A program made the position numbers and the translations under genes. A stretch of 64,000 nucleotides of DNA, from assembly GCA_963811225.1 (NCBI GenBank), contig CAWEQO010000007.1, positions 310,001 to 374,000 on the forward strand. Direction: 5' to 3'. Of this stretch, positions 16,735-26,052 are shown one piece after another; within the stretch, counting starts at the first letter, position 1, and each line of letters opens with the position of its first letter. The stretch is from CAWEQO01 sp963811225. GTDB lineage: Bacteria; Chloroflexota; Anaerolineae; Anaerolineales; Anaerolineaceae. A model generated the notes under the pieces. It searched no databases, was not told the origin of the DNA, and saw only the letters and a program-made list of their open reading frames with translations.

Positions 16735-18234
16735 TTACGCAGCCGTGATCCGCTTGGCCCCGCACATCATCAGGCCCAGGTTTTCCAAATCAGCCTGTTC
16801 GGCCGGGATCACCCCGACGATTTCACCTTCGTAGATCACTGCGATGCGGTCTGAAAGGGCCATGATCTCGTCCAGGTCTTCCGATAACAGCAAAACGGCT
16901 GCGCCGCGCTCGCGCTGCTGCAGCAGCTTGTTGCGCACGTACTCGGTAGCGCCCACGTCGAGGCCGCGGGTCGGCTGCGAGGCAACCACGACCTTGGGCT
17001 GGCGTGATAGGGTACGTGCCAGGATGACCTTCTGCATGTTGCCGCCCGAAAGGGTGCGGATGCGGTCGGTGGGCGAGGCCTTGATCTGAAACTCGCGGAT
17101 CAGCTCTTCGGCGTGCTTCTGCATGCGCGCGCGATTCAGGCGGCCCCCTTCGACGAACTCGTCCAGGTGTTCCAGGGCCATGTTCTCGGCCACGGACAAC
17201 TCGCCGATCACACCGGCGTGGCGATCCTCCGGAATGCGAGCTACCCCCGCATGCGCCATCTGGCTGGGGCTGTGGCCGGTCAGGTCTTCGCCGTCCACCC
17301 AAATCTTGCCATCGGAAGGGGTCAACGTGCCGGACAACACCTGAGTCAGCTGCGGCTGTCCATTGCCGGAGACGCCCGCCACCCCTAAGACCTCACCGGC
17401 GTGCACTTCGAGCGAAATCTTCTTCAGCGCAGCCAATCCCTTTTTATCCAAGGCCGACACATTTTCCACCCGTAACACGGGCTGACCCTGCTGCTTATGC
17501 TGCTTACGCACCACACCGATCATCTCGCGCCCCACCATCATGCGGGCCAGCTCGGCCTTGGTGGTGGCGGTTTTTTCCACAGCGCCTTCCACATGGCCGT
17601 TGCGCAGAACGGTGATCCGGTCGCAAACGGCCATGACTTCGTTTAATTTATGACTGATGAAAATGACGGATAAACCCGACTTTCGCAGTTGATCCAATGA
17701 ATCGAATAAGACCTCAACCTCTTGTGGAACCAGGACAGCGGTCGGCTCGTCGAGAATCAGAACCTTGACGTTGCGATACAGGGCCTTGAGGATCTCCACC
17801 CGCTGGCGCTCCCCTACCGACAGGTGCCGCACCAGCGCACTGGGGACCACTTGAATCCCGTAATGTTTAGAAGAATCGGCTACTTTCTTCTCAATCTCTT
17901 TTGGAGAAACGCGGAAGCCACTGGTATGGCCCAACACCACGTTCTCCGCCACGGTCAGCGTCGGCACCAGGGTGAAGTGTTGGGTCACCATGCCGATGCC
18001 GGCTTGCAGGGCGTTTGCCGGGGAATGGATGTCGACCAACTGGCCATTCACCCGAATGGCGCCTTCGTCGGCTGTGTACAGGCCGTATAAAATGCGCATT
18101 AAAGTCGTTTTGCCGGCGCCGTTTTCACCCAGCAGGGCATGAATCTCGCCCTGCTCCAGGTCAAAATCTACGCTATCGTTGGCCAGGACTGCGCCAAAAC
18201 GCTTCGTGATGCTTCGCATCTCAATTGCATGCAT
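16735..18234 (-). CDS. ABC transporter ATP-binding protein, two ABC domains (nucleoside/BMP importer)
   Basis: 499 residues with duplicated ABC modules (about 1-235 and 255-499). First domain: Walker A GENGAGKTT, signature LSVGERQRVEI, Walker B VLILDEPTA. Second domain has the degenerate Walker A GVSGNGQPQL and signature LSGGNMQKVILART typical of the sugar/nucleoside importers with fused ATPases. Energises uptake with the two downstream permeases and the BMP lipoprotein encoded upstream. Ends 14 nt before the first permease start. Confidence 0.93.
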   Translation of the reverse strand: MHAIEMRSITKRFGAVLANDSVDFDLEQGEIHALLGENGAGKTTLMRILYGLYTADEGAIRVNGQLVDIHSPANALQAGIGMVTQHFTLVPTLTVAENVVLGHTSGFRVSPKEIEKKVADSSKHYGIQVVPSALVRHLSVGERQRVEILKALYRNVKVLILDEPTAVLVPQEVEVLFDSLDQLRKSGLSVIFISHKLNEVMAVCDRITVLRNGHVEGAVEKTATTKAELARMMVGREMIGVVRKQHKQQGQPVLRVENVSALDKKGLAALKKISLEVHAGEVLGVAGVSGNGQPQLTQVLSGTLTPSDGKIWVDGEDLTGHSPSQMAHAGVARIPEDRHAGVIGELSVAENMALEHLDEFVEGGRLNRARMQKHAEELIREFQIKASPTDRIRTLSGGNMQKVILARTLSRQPKVVVASQPTRGLDVGATEYVRNKLLQQRERGAAVLLLSEDLDEIMALSDRIAVIYEGEIVGVIPAEQADLENLGLMMCGAKRITAA

Positions 18235-18251
18235 TGCTTCACCTCTAATTG

Positions 18252-18290
18252 GGGCGGAGGGATATCCGCAGAGAGAGTATCCCTCCGCCC
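18252..18290 (-). terminator. Hairpin between lipoprotein and ATPase genes
   Basis: Perfect 13-bp arms (18252-18264 and 18278-18290, GC-rich GGGCGGAGGGATA and complement) with a 13-nt loop just after the BMP stop. Such hairpins after binding-protein genes usually attenuate read-through so that the lipoprotein is made in excess. Confidence 0.65.
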
Positions 18291-18306
18291 GATGGGTTCA
18301 AAAAAA

Positions 18307-19332
18307 CTAATTCGTCGTTTCCGGCTGGTTCTCGTTGATGTCCACACGGAACAGGCCGGTGCGGATCGCATCTTCTTTCTCCGAGACCAGGGTCTTCAGC
18401 TCGGCGGGAATCTTGCTATCCGTGTCGCCGTAGGCTTCCAGAGTGGAGCCGCCCTTGGTAAACATGCTGAAGTCCTTCAGATCTTGGGCGGTGAACGATC
18501 CAGCCGCCACCTGCTTGAGGACGTAGTCGACGGTCGGGCCCATGTTCCAGACCACGCTGGTGACCACGCTGTCGGGGGCAAGGGAACTTTGATCGCTCAT
18601 GTTACCGATGGCGAACAGGCCCTTCCCGGAGGCGGCTTCGATCACGCCAAAGCGCTCGGCATACAGCACGTCCGCGCCGTTGTCGATCTGCGCCAGGGCG
18701 GCTTCTTTGGCCGCAGCCGGGTCAAACCAGGAATTGATGAAACTGACCAGGACTTTCGCGTCCGGATTGGCTTCCTTCGCGCCGGCAATGAAGGCATTGA
18801 CCAGGCGATTCACCTCAGGAACGGGGTAGCCGCCGACCACACCAACCACGTTGGACTTGGTCAGGCCACCGGCCAGCATACCGGCCAGGTAAGCAGGCTC
18901 GTGGATCCAGTTATCGAAAACGGCGAAATTGGGATCCGCCGGGCCAAGACCGGAGCCGAACACGAAGGCGATGTCGGGGTATTCAGCAGCGACACGGCGC
19001 ACAGCCTCTTCGTTGCCGAAGCCGTCGCCAAAGATCACGTCGGGTTTCTGCTGATCGCAAACCTCACGCAGGACGCGCTCCATGTCACCGGAGTAACCGA
19101 TGTCCTCGGTGTAGGAGTAATCGATCTTGCCCTCTTCCTTGGCCTGATTGAGCGCGGCGTGGATCACACCGTCCCAAGGCTCTTCGATCGGGGTCGCGTA
19201 AGCGCCGAACACTTTCAGTTTGCCGCCGGTCTCATCAGCTGCCGGGGCCGCGGGGGTCTGTGGAGCGCAGCCGGCTGCGAAGCTGAGCAGCAGCAGGCTG
19301 GCAATCAAGGCATACAAAAATTTTTTGGACAT
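18307..19332 (-). CDS. BMP family ABC transporter substrate-binding lipoprotein
   Basis: 341 residues. Signal peptide with a lipobox (SLLLLSFAAGCAP, lipidated Cys about residue 22). The mature part shows the PnrA/BMP periplasmic-binding fold: GDGFGNEEAVRRVAAEYPDIAF, VFGSGLG, EPAYLAGMLAGGLTKSNVVGVVGG. Family members bind purine nucleosides or related compounds. The neighbouring purine-type oxidation genes fit such a ligand, but specificity cannot be read from sequence. Separated from the ATPase gene by a hairpin. Confidence 0.92.
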   Translation of the reverse strand: MSKKFLYALIASLLLLSFAAGCAPQTPAAPAADETGGKLKVFGAYATPIEEPWDGVIHAALNQAKEEGKIDYSYTEDIGYSGDMERVLREVCDQQKPDVIFGDGFGNEEAVRRVAAEYPDIAFVFGSGLGPADPNFAVFDNWIHEPAYLAGMLAGGLTKSNVVGVVGGYPVPEVNRLVNAFIAGAKEANPDAKVLVSFINSWFDPAAAKEAALAQIDNGADVLYAERFGVIEAASGKGLFAIGNMSDQSSLAPDSVVTSVVWNMGPTVDYVLKQVAAGSFTAQDLKDFSMFTKGGSTLEAYGDTDSKIPAELKTLVSEKEDAIRTGLFRVDINENQPETTN

Positions 19333-19432
19333 GTGATTCTCCTCCTGAGATCACTCAAACCTGGTAATTCTGTTGTCGACAGTCACTTGCAGTGATGTTC
19401 GGATGAAGGTGCGGTAATGAGCTGGAATGCGA

Positions 19433-21784
19433 TCAATCACCTCCTTTTGCCTGTCCCTCTAAACCTTCGATGATCATTTCAGGCGTCACCGGGATTTCAT
19501 AGAATTCGAGTCGGGTAGCAGCGGCCACGGCATTTGCAACCGCGGCCGGGATTGCCACGATGCCGTGCTCCCCCAGACCGCGGGCCCCAAACGGCCCGGT
19601 GGCGTCTTCGGTCTCGATGAAAATTACCTCCAGCTGGGGAACGTCGGTACTGGTGGGAATGCGGTAATCGGTCAAACTGCTGTTGAGGATGCGGCCGTCG
19701 GCGTTGAAGTGCAGCTTTTCCATCAAGGCTGCGCCCAGCGCCTGCACCATCGCGCCCTCGATCTGCCCGCGGGCGGCGTCGGGGTTGATGATCCGTCCGG
19801 CATCTTGGGCGCTCACCATGCGCAAGACTTCGATCTTGCCGGTATCGAGGTCCACCTCGACCTCGGCGCCCTGACAGCCGAAGGTCCAGCTGGCAGCCAG
19901 ATTACCTTGCCCGGTCTCGCGGTCGGGGAAGGTCAAGTTCTTGGGCACGAAGGCGCCGCGACCCACAACCGGCGGGTTGAGCGCCGAGCCGTCGGCGCGG
20001 CGGTAACCGGTGCCGAAAGCCCGGTAAGGCATGGCACGCTGCGGCTGCCCCACCGGGTAGACCTTGCCTGCCCGCGTCTCCAGGTTCTCGACCGGTACTC
20101 CCAGCACCTCAGAGGCGGCGGCCTTGATCTGGTTGAGGGCATCGCTGGCAGCCAACCGCACTGCGTTTCCGACGGCCCAGGTGGTGTGGCTAGCAACGGT
20201 TTGCCACTCATGGGGGGAAAAGTCGGTGTCGATCCGGGCGGCGTAATGGACCTGTTCCGCCGGTATCGAGAGCGCATCGGCGGCAATCTGAGATAAGACG
20301 GTGAAGGTGCCCTGGCCGATCTCGACTGCGCCGGTGAACAGTGTCACCGTGCCATCCTCATTGAAGTGCAGGATCGCGCCGCTCTGGGCGTTGGTGCGCA
20401 TGACCGGCGACTTCATAAAGCAGGCGATACCCTGGCCGCGCACCTTGCGAGCCCCGGGTTCGCTGCCGGCCGGTTCTTCTTGCAGTTCCTGGCGCAGCGC
20501 CTCCTGGACGGCTTTGACGCACAGGTCGGCGCGGCCGTTGTAATCCTGCATCACCTGGCCGAGGGAATTCTGCTTGCCGGGTGAGAGCAGGTTCTGCAAA
20601 CGCAGCTCAATCGGGTCGATGTCCAGTTTGCGGGCGATCAGGTCCATCTGGCGCTCGACCATCCAGTGCACTTCGGGATGGCCGTAGCCGCGGTAGGCCC
20701 CGGTCGGTGGGGTATTGGTGTAAACGCTGTGCGAGTCGATCTGTAAGTCGGGGATGTAGTAGGGACCGGTGGCGTTGTGGCCGCCGCCCTGGCTGATCCA
20801 GACGGAATAGTCGGCGTAGCCGCCGCTGCCGAAGTACAGTTCGGCCTCTTCAGCCAGCAGCATGCCGTCTTTGTCGACGGCGGTCTTCATGCGGCCCCAG
20901 GCGCCGCGGCCGACGACCGTGCCATAGAACATCTCCTCGCGAGTGAGGATCAACTCGACGTGCAGGCCGGGCAGCTTATGGGCCGTCACCGCCAGCAGGG
21001 GCTCGATGGTCACGTCCGACTTGCCGCCGAAGCCTCCACCCACGTAAGGGATTACGACGCGCACGTGGGATGGGGAGACGTCAAACAGATGCGAGATGGT
21101 CTCACGGATGAAGAACGGCGACTGCGAGCTCGACCAGACGGTGAAGCTCTCCCCGTCCCATAGGGCGATCGCGCTGTGCGGCTCCAGTTGGACGTGAGCG
21201 ATCCACGGTACCCAATAGGTGTTTTCAAGCACGAGATGGGCCGAGGCGAAGGCTATCTGCACGTTGCCGCGGCGCACCTGGTAATGGTGGCAAATATTGG
21301 TCCCGGCTTCGGGGTGCAGCAGCACATCCCGTGGATAGTCCGCGCTCTCTGCATGGACTAACGGAGCGCCGGGTTGGGCGGCCTCGTAGGGATGCAGCAC
21401 GCAGGGCAGCGGGGCATATTCCACCTCGATCAGCGGGAGGGCGGCCTCGGCCGCCTGGGCTGTGTTGGCGACCACCACGGCGACCGGCTCACCCCAGTAG
21501 CGCACCTTGTCGCGGGCGATGGGGTACTGGTCCTGCACGGCGTGGCCGATGCGCTTGGGGCAGTCGGCCCCCGTCACAACGGCTCGGACGCCGGGCATTT
21601 GCAGCGCTTTCTGGGCGTTAATCGAAAGGATCCGGGCATGCGCCTGGGTGGAACGCAGAATTCGCGCGACCACCCGGCGCCCGGGGTTCAAGTCTGCTGT
21701 AAATTTCGCCAGCCCGTTGACTTTCTCCAGGCCGTCGATGCGCTTGTAGTTGTTCCCTACGGCAGGGACCATTGGCCCACCCAT
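19433..21784 (-). CDS. Molybdenum hydroxylase large subunit (xanthine dehydrogenase family), copy 1
   Basis: 783 residues, stand-alone Mo-cofactor subunit. Motifs in order: an N-terminal hammerhead domain (KRIDGLEKVNGLAKF, about 12-125), GGGFGGKSD, AYRGYGHPE, EIGQGTFTVLSQIAADA and GARGLGEHGI, whose Glu is the catalytic base. At the position of purine-orienting Glu802 of bovine xanthine dehydrogenase (last residue of GGKE) it has Ser, so a substrate other than hypoxanthine/xanthine is possible. No dedicated FAD or 2Fe-2S gene is next to it; it may share those of the 28.5-29.9 kb set or use the upstream fused protein. Lies 48 bp after that gene. Confidence 0.88.
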   Translation of the reverse strand: MGGPMVPAVGNNYKRIDGLEKVNGLAKFTADLNPGRRVVARILRSTQAHARILSINAQKALQMPGVRAVVTGADCPKRIGHAVQDQYPIARDKVRYWGEPVAVVVANTAQAAEAALPLIEVEYAPLPCVLHPYEAAQPGAPLVHAESADYPRDVLLHPEAGTNICHHYQVRRGNVQIAFASAHLVLENTYWVPWIAHVQLEPHSAIALWDGESFTVWSSSQSPFFIRETISHLFDVSPSHVRVVIPYVGGGFGGKSDVTIEPLLAVTAHKLPGLHVELILTREEMFYGTVVGRGAWGRMKTAVDKDGMLLAEEAELYFGSGGYADYSVWISQGGGHNATGPYYIPDLQIDSHSVYTNTPPTGAYRGYGHPEVHWMVERQMDLIARKLDIDPIELRLQNLLSPGKQNSLGQVMQDYNGRADLCVKAVQEALRQELQEEPAGSEPGARKVRGQGIACFMKSPVMRTNAQSGAILHFNEDGTVTLFTGAVEIGQGTFTVLSQIAADALSIPAEQVHYAARIDTDFSPHEWQTVASHTTWAVGNAVRLAASDALNQIKAAASEVLGVPVENLETRAGKVYPVGQPQRAMPYRAFGTGYRRADGSALNPPVVGRGAFVPKNLTFPDRETGQGNLAASWTFGCQGAEVEVDLDTGKIEVLRMVSAQDAGRIINPDAARGQIEGAMVQALGAALMEKLHFNADGRILNSSLTDYRIPTSTDVPQLEVIFIETEDATGPFGARGLGEHGIVAIPAAVANAVAAATRLEFYEIPVTPEMIIEGLEGQAKGGD

Positions 21785-21831
21785 TCTTTCAATTGGGGTT
21801 ACTCCGGTTTGGGGTAATCCCTGATATCTTC

Positions 21832-24612
21832 TCAGTGTTGTTTCGCTTGCAGCGCGGCCAAAACTCGCTTCTTGTCGGCCGGCGTATCTTTAATGCGCAC
21901 CCCAGTGGCATCGTAGATGGCGTTCAAGATGGCAGGTGCAGTAGCCAGCGAAGGCGCTTCGGCGAAGCCCTTGGCCCCGAGTGGGCCTTCCGGGTGAGGT
22001 ACTTCGACGAGTACAGGGATAATATCGGGGGTATCGGCAGCAGACGGCAGGCGCACCTTGTGCAGCGAGTCGGTCAGGTTGATGCCGTTCTCGACGATGA
22101 ACTCCTCCGAGAGGGCCATGCCCAGACCCATCATGACGCCGCCGTGGATCTGGCCTTCCACCACCGCCCGGTTGAGCACTTTGCCCAGGTCATTGGCCGA
22201 GATGATGGTCAAGACTTTCACTTCGCCGGTGGACTCGTCCACTTCCACCACAGAAACCTGGGTGTTGTAGGCATAGCACCAGTGGGTGACGCGCGACTCG
22301 AAATCGGGCTTGCCCAGGTGACTGGCCTCGCCAATCTCCAGCATACCGTGAGTGGCGCGCGGCACGTAGGTCTTCTGGACCACGAACTTCTCACCCAGAT
22401 CGGAAAGCGGGATGGAATTGCCGGACTCGGGATCGAGGATGCGGTCGCCTTTGAGCTTGAGCTTGTCGGGTTCGTTCTCCAGGATCTCGGCTGCCCGGCT
22501 CATGATCTCATCCTTGAGGGCACGCGCCGCCATGAGGGTAGCGTTGCCGGTCAGGAAGGTCTGGCGCGAGGCGGTGGTCGGGCCGGTGGGCGGCGTGAGG
22601 GCCGTGTCGGGGCCGATTAGCTCGATGTTGTCGATGGGGCCGTCGAACACGTCGGCGACCATCTGCACCAGGGCGGTACGTGAGCCCTGGCCATATTCGT
22701 GCTGGCTGTGGCGCAGTAAGAAACAGCCGTGGCTGTCCAGTTCGAGGATGGCCCCGGCGCTCTCGGGGATGGCGTGGCCGTAGCCGATGTTCTTGACCGC
22801 TGAGGCCACTCCGTAGCCGATCTTCTTACCGTCCTTTGGCTCGGGCAGCTGCAGCTGATTGAAAGCATCCCGGGCGGCGGTTACGGTCTCTTTGATCGAG
22901 ACCACACCCTTTTCCATGATATGGTCGGCGGCGGTAGGCAGGCCAACGTCCAGGCCGTTGATCAGGCGGATCTCGAACGGGTCGATGTTCAGGCGCCGGC
23001 CAACTTCGTCGAGCATCTGCTCCAATGCCACGGCGATTTGGTTGACGCCAAAACCGCGCATTGCCCCAGAAGGGACGTTGTTGGTGTACCAGGCCTCGGC
23101 GTCCAGCTTGAGGTTGGGCACGTAATAAGGCCCGGCCCCAAACACGGTCATATTTTCGAGGATGTCGACAGCCAGGGAGGCGTAGATGCCGGTGTCGACG
23201 ATCACCTTCGACTGCAGGGCAAGCACATGACCATTAGAGTCGGCCCCAATCTTGTAATACATCTTGGCCGGGTGACGCTTGACGTGCACGCGCAGGGATT
23301 CCTCGCGACTGAGCACCATCTTAATGGGGCGCTGCAGCAGGAGCGCCCCGAGGGCCAGGAACTGCTGCAGGATCATGTCCTCTTTGCCGCCAAAGGCGCC
23401 GCCAATCGGCAGCTGGATGACGCGGATTTTTTCCTCAGGCAGGCCGAGGATCTCGCTCAACTGGGTGCGGTCGTCGAAGACACTCTGCACGCCAATCTTA
23501 AGGGTCACGCCGCCATCTTCGCTGGGAAAGCCCAGCCCGGCCTCGGGCTCGATGAAGCCATGCTCGATGAAGGGTGTGGAGAAGTTATCCTCCAGCACCA
23601 CTGCACAGCGGGCGAACGCTTCGTCCACGTCGCCGCGCTCGATGACCGACTTGTGCAGCAGGTTGCCCTTCTCGTGCAGCTTGGGCGCATCGGGCTGCAT
23701 GGCCTCTTCAGGCGAGAAGATGCCCTTGAGCACCTTGTAATCGACCTTGATCTTCGCGACGGCTTCTTCGGCGGCTGCCTCGGTCTCGGCATAGACCGCC
23801 GCCACCGGTTCGCCAATGTACTGGACAACCTTCTCGGCGATGGCAGGCTGGTCACGGAAGATGATGCCGGCTTGATTCTTTCCGGGGATGTCTTTGGCGG
23901 TGATGATGCGCACCACGCCAGGGACGGCCTCGGCCTCGCCGGTATCGATGCCGAGGATCTCGGCGTAAGGATGGTCGGCCCAGCGGATCTTGCCGTGCAG
24001 CATCCCTTCGATCTTATAGTCGGCGGCGAACAAGGTCTTGCCGGTGACCATCTCGACGGCATCGCGTATCAGGTTGGTGGATTGAGCTTTGCCTTCCGGC
24101 AGGAGCACACCGGCATGCCGGCCCTGGGCGATCATTTCGCCGGCGGACTGAACGGCTTTAATAATGTTGACGTAGCCCGTGCAGCGGCAAGTATTGCGGT
24201 TCTTGGTCAGGGTTGCCTTGATGTCCTCGGCGCTGGGCTGCGGGTTGCAGTCCAGGAGAGCCTTGCTGGACATGATCATGCCGGGGGTGCAGAAACCGCA
24301 CTGCACGGCGTTGTTCTTAATGAAGGCATACTGCAAGGGGTGAAGCTGTTCGGGCGTGCCGAGGCCCTCGATGGATTCGATCACGGCCCCGTCTGCGCGG
24401 CGGATCTTGACCAGGCATGAGCGGGTGGCTTTACCGTTCATGATCACGGTGCAAGAGCCGCAGTGGCCCTTAGCGCAGCCGTCCTTCGTGCCGGTCAGGC
24501 CGAGCCATTCGCGCAAGAACTTCATCAAGGTCAGGTCGGAGGGCACGCTGGCGCGCACCTCCTGGCCGTTGACCGTCATTTGTACGTCGATAGTTTCTAC
24601 TGCTAAAGCCAT
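21832..24612 (-). CDS. Fused 2Fe-2S / molybdopterin hydroxylase (Mop or XdhD type)
   Basis: 926 residues in one chain: a plant-type 2Fe-2S domain (CAKGHCGSC, about residues 41-49), a second helical 2Fe-2S domain (CGFCTPG and CRCTG, about 100-145), then the Mo domain from about 180. Mo-site motifs are GGAFGGKED, GAMRGFGVNQ, HEYGQGSRTALVQM and GAKGFAEAPS with the catalytic Glu. Architecture matches Desulfovibrio aldehyde oxidoreductase and E. coli XdhD; no FAD domain, so electrons must leave through the iron-sulfur clusters to another carrier. It keeps Glu at the GGKE position, a purine-type pocket feature by memory. Start 10 nt after the amidohydrolase stop, so translation is probably coupled. 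Confidence 0.9.
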   Translation of the reverse strand: MALAVETIDVQMTVNGQEVRASVPSDLTLMKFLREWLGLTGTKDGCAKGHCGSCTVIMNGKATRSCLVKIRRADGAVIESIEGLGTPEQLHPLQYAFIKNNAVQCGFCTPGMIMSSKALLDCNPQPSAEDIKATLTKNRNTCRCTGYVNIIKAVQSAGEMIAQGRHAGVLLPEGKAQSTNLIRDAVEMVTGKTLFAADYKIEGMLHGKIRWADHPYAEILGIDTGEAEAVPGVVRIITAKDIPGKNQAGIIFRDQPAIAEKVVQYIGEPVAAVYAETEAAAEEAVAKIKVDYKVLKGIFSPEEAMQPDAPKLHEKGNLLHKSVIERGDVDEAFARCAVVLEDNFSTPFIEHGFIEPEAGLGFPSEDGGVTLKIGVQSVFDDRTQLSEILGLPEEKIRVIQLPIGGAFGGKEDMILQQFLALGALLLQRPIKMVLSREESLRVHVKRHPAKMYYKIGADSNGHVLALQSKVIVDTGIYASLAVDILENMTVFGAGPYYVPNLKLDAEAWYTNNVPSGAMRGFGVNQIAVALEQMLDEVGRRLNIDPFEIRLINGLDVGLPTAADHIMEKGVVSIKETVTAARDAFNQLQLPEPKDGKKIGYGVASAVKNIGYGHAIPESAGAILELDSHGCFLLRHSQHEYGQGSRTALVQMVADVFDGPIDNIELIGPDTALTPPTGPTTASRQTFLTGNATLMAARALKDEIMSRAAEILENEPDKLKLKGDRILDPESGNSIPLSDLGEKFVVQKTYVPRATHGMLEIGEASHLGKPDFESRVTHWCYAYNTQVSVVEVDESTGEVKVLTIISANDLGKVLNRAVVEGQIHGGVMMGLGMALSEEFIVENGINLTDSLHKVRLPSAADTPDIIPVLVEVPHPEGPLGAKGFAEAPSLATAPAILNAIYDATGVRIKDTPADKKRVLAALQAKQH

Positions 24613-24621
24613 GCGAACTTC

Positions 24622-25858
24622 CTACCTTCCCGCCATCTCTCTCATCTTTTCGATGTCCACCAGCTTGCCGTGGCTGACCACATAAGCGGGCGCTTCGTGA
24701 TAGCGCAGCGCCTCCAGAACGTCGGCGTCCTTTAGAACGACAAAGTTAGCGGCGCAGCCCACCTGCAGGCCGAAGTCCTGCAATCCGATGGCCCGGGCGG
24801 CGTTGACCGTGACCATATCGTAGAGGGTTTCCATTTCCTGGCGGGTCGTCATCCAGAGCAGGTGCGAGTTGAGAAAAGCTACCTCGAGCATGTTGTTGCG
24901 GCCGTAGGGATAATATGCGTCGGAAATGTCATCCTGACCCAGGCAGACCAGCACACCCTCTTCGAGGAGCTCTTTGACGCGAGCGTGCAGCGGCCCGGTA
25001 TGCGGATCGCTAACGACTCCCATATCGGCATTCTTCATCAGGGCAGCCACCTTTTGCAGATAGGGCTTGGGATACATCGACATGGCTCGGGCATGGTGCG
25101 CCAGCGAGCGCCCCTGGCGGTTGCGTTTGATGGTCTCCATGGCCATCAGCTCCAGCGAGCGCAGGCCGGGATCCCCGGCATCGTCCACAAGCATCGAGAC
25201 GGGCTTATCGTACTCGTCGGCAATGTCGAAGATGGTCTTGACGTGCTCGGCGATGTCGGCGTCGGTGAATTCGATCCAAGGAATCCCGCCGACCACGTCT
25301 GCGCCCAGGTCCATGGCCTGGCGCACCAGGTCGGCAGCGCCAGTCTCGCGCACCACGCCATCCTGAGCAAAGGCCACCACCTGAACGTCCACGATGCCCT
25401 TGAACTCGTCACGCACCTCGATCAAGGCCTTGACGCCTTCCAGCTTGGCCTTGCTGTCCACATCGGCGAAAGCACGGATGTGGGTTCCGCCGTAGAGGGC
25501 CGATTGGGCGACGGCCTTGACGCACGTTCGGGACGATCCAGGATTGGTCATACTGCTCTTTGACGCGGGCCGCCAGCTCAATGGCGGTCATGGCTTTGCC
25601 CATGCCTTCGGCGTGATAGTCCTTGAGGGCGGCCTCGTCCATCATAAACAGGGTGTACACCTTGCACAGGTGCAAATGGGTATTGACGAATGATTCGGTC
25701 ACCAGCTTGCCGCCGGCATCGATGGTGGTATCGGCAGTCCCGTCCAGGCGCGGCTCAACCGCCGCGATCCGTCCGTCCGCGACTGCGATGTCCATCAACT
25801 TACCGGGCTGGGAGCGGCGTTTAGCATTCTTAACCAGAATATCGTAATGCTCGGTCAT
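24622..25858 (-). CDS. CodA-like amidohydrolase with altered active site (one frameshift)
   Basis: About 412 residues after joining two frames by one base at about 25515-25530. Start ATG at 25858 with GAGGA upstream. N-terminal THLHL provides the first two metal His; GGTHIRAF and AHHARAM follow as in cytosine deaminase, and QDDISDAYYPYG provides the late Asp. Aligned from memory to E. coli CodA, the VHCDE segment that carries a metal His and the catalytic Glu reads MLVDD, so His is Leu and Glu is Asp. The enzyme may therefore use one fewer ligand, act on another substrate or be impaired. Sits between two Mo-hydroxylase genes, pointing to a ring deamination or amide hydrolysis step. Confidence 0.8.
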
Positions 25859-26052
25859 GATTCCTCTTCTATATGCAATATTCCCTTGAAAGGGTGTCTG
25901 AACGAGGCTGCTGGAAGCGACGGTCGCGTGGCAACAGCGCCAGTCAGACACTCCTTCAGAAATATTGATTTGTTACGAGTGCAGGAACAAAAGGTTCAAT
26001 CAGGGGGGCTCGCCAGAAGATTATCTGGCGAGCCCCTTTTCGATTCCTTTGT
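25859..26052 (-). promoter_or_regulatory. Leader region between the Mo subunit and the amidohydrolase, with hairpins
   Basis: 194 bp. A perfect 13-bp hairpin (26005-26017 with 26024-26036, 6-nt loop) follows the upstream gene. A looser inverted pair (GTGTCTGA near 25895 with TCAGACAC near 25945) encloses about 45 nt before the amidohydrolase start. No known riboswitch was recognised and no convincing promoter was seen. Confidence 0.4.
26005..26036 (-). terminator. 13-bp stem hairpin after the xanthine dehydrogenase-type large subunit
   Basis: Arms GGGGCTCGCCAGA and its complement, loop AGATTA. On the plus strand it is followed by TTTT, on the minus strand not; since the upstream gene is on the minus strand it probably attenuates rather than stops transcription. 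Confidence 0.5.

Noticed and set aside
19380..19432. GntR operator at TTGTCGACAG
   Set aside because: Spacing between half-sites is two rather than three bases and no promoter accompanies it.
22921..24420. Rightward 499-codon frame opposite the fused Mo hydroxylase
   Set aside because: Antisense shadow of a conserved gene; composition is His/Asp/Gly-rich and has no fold signature.
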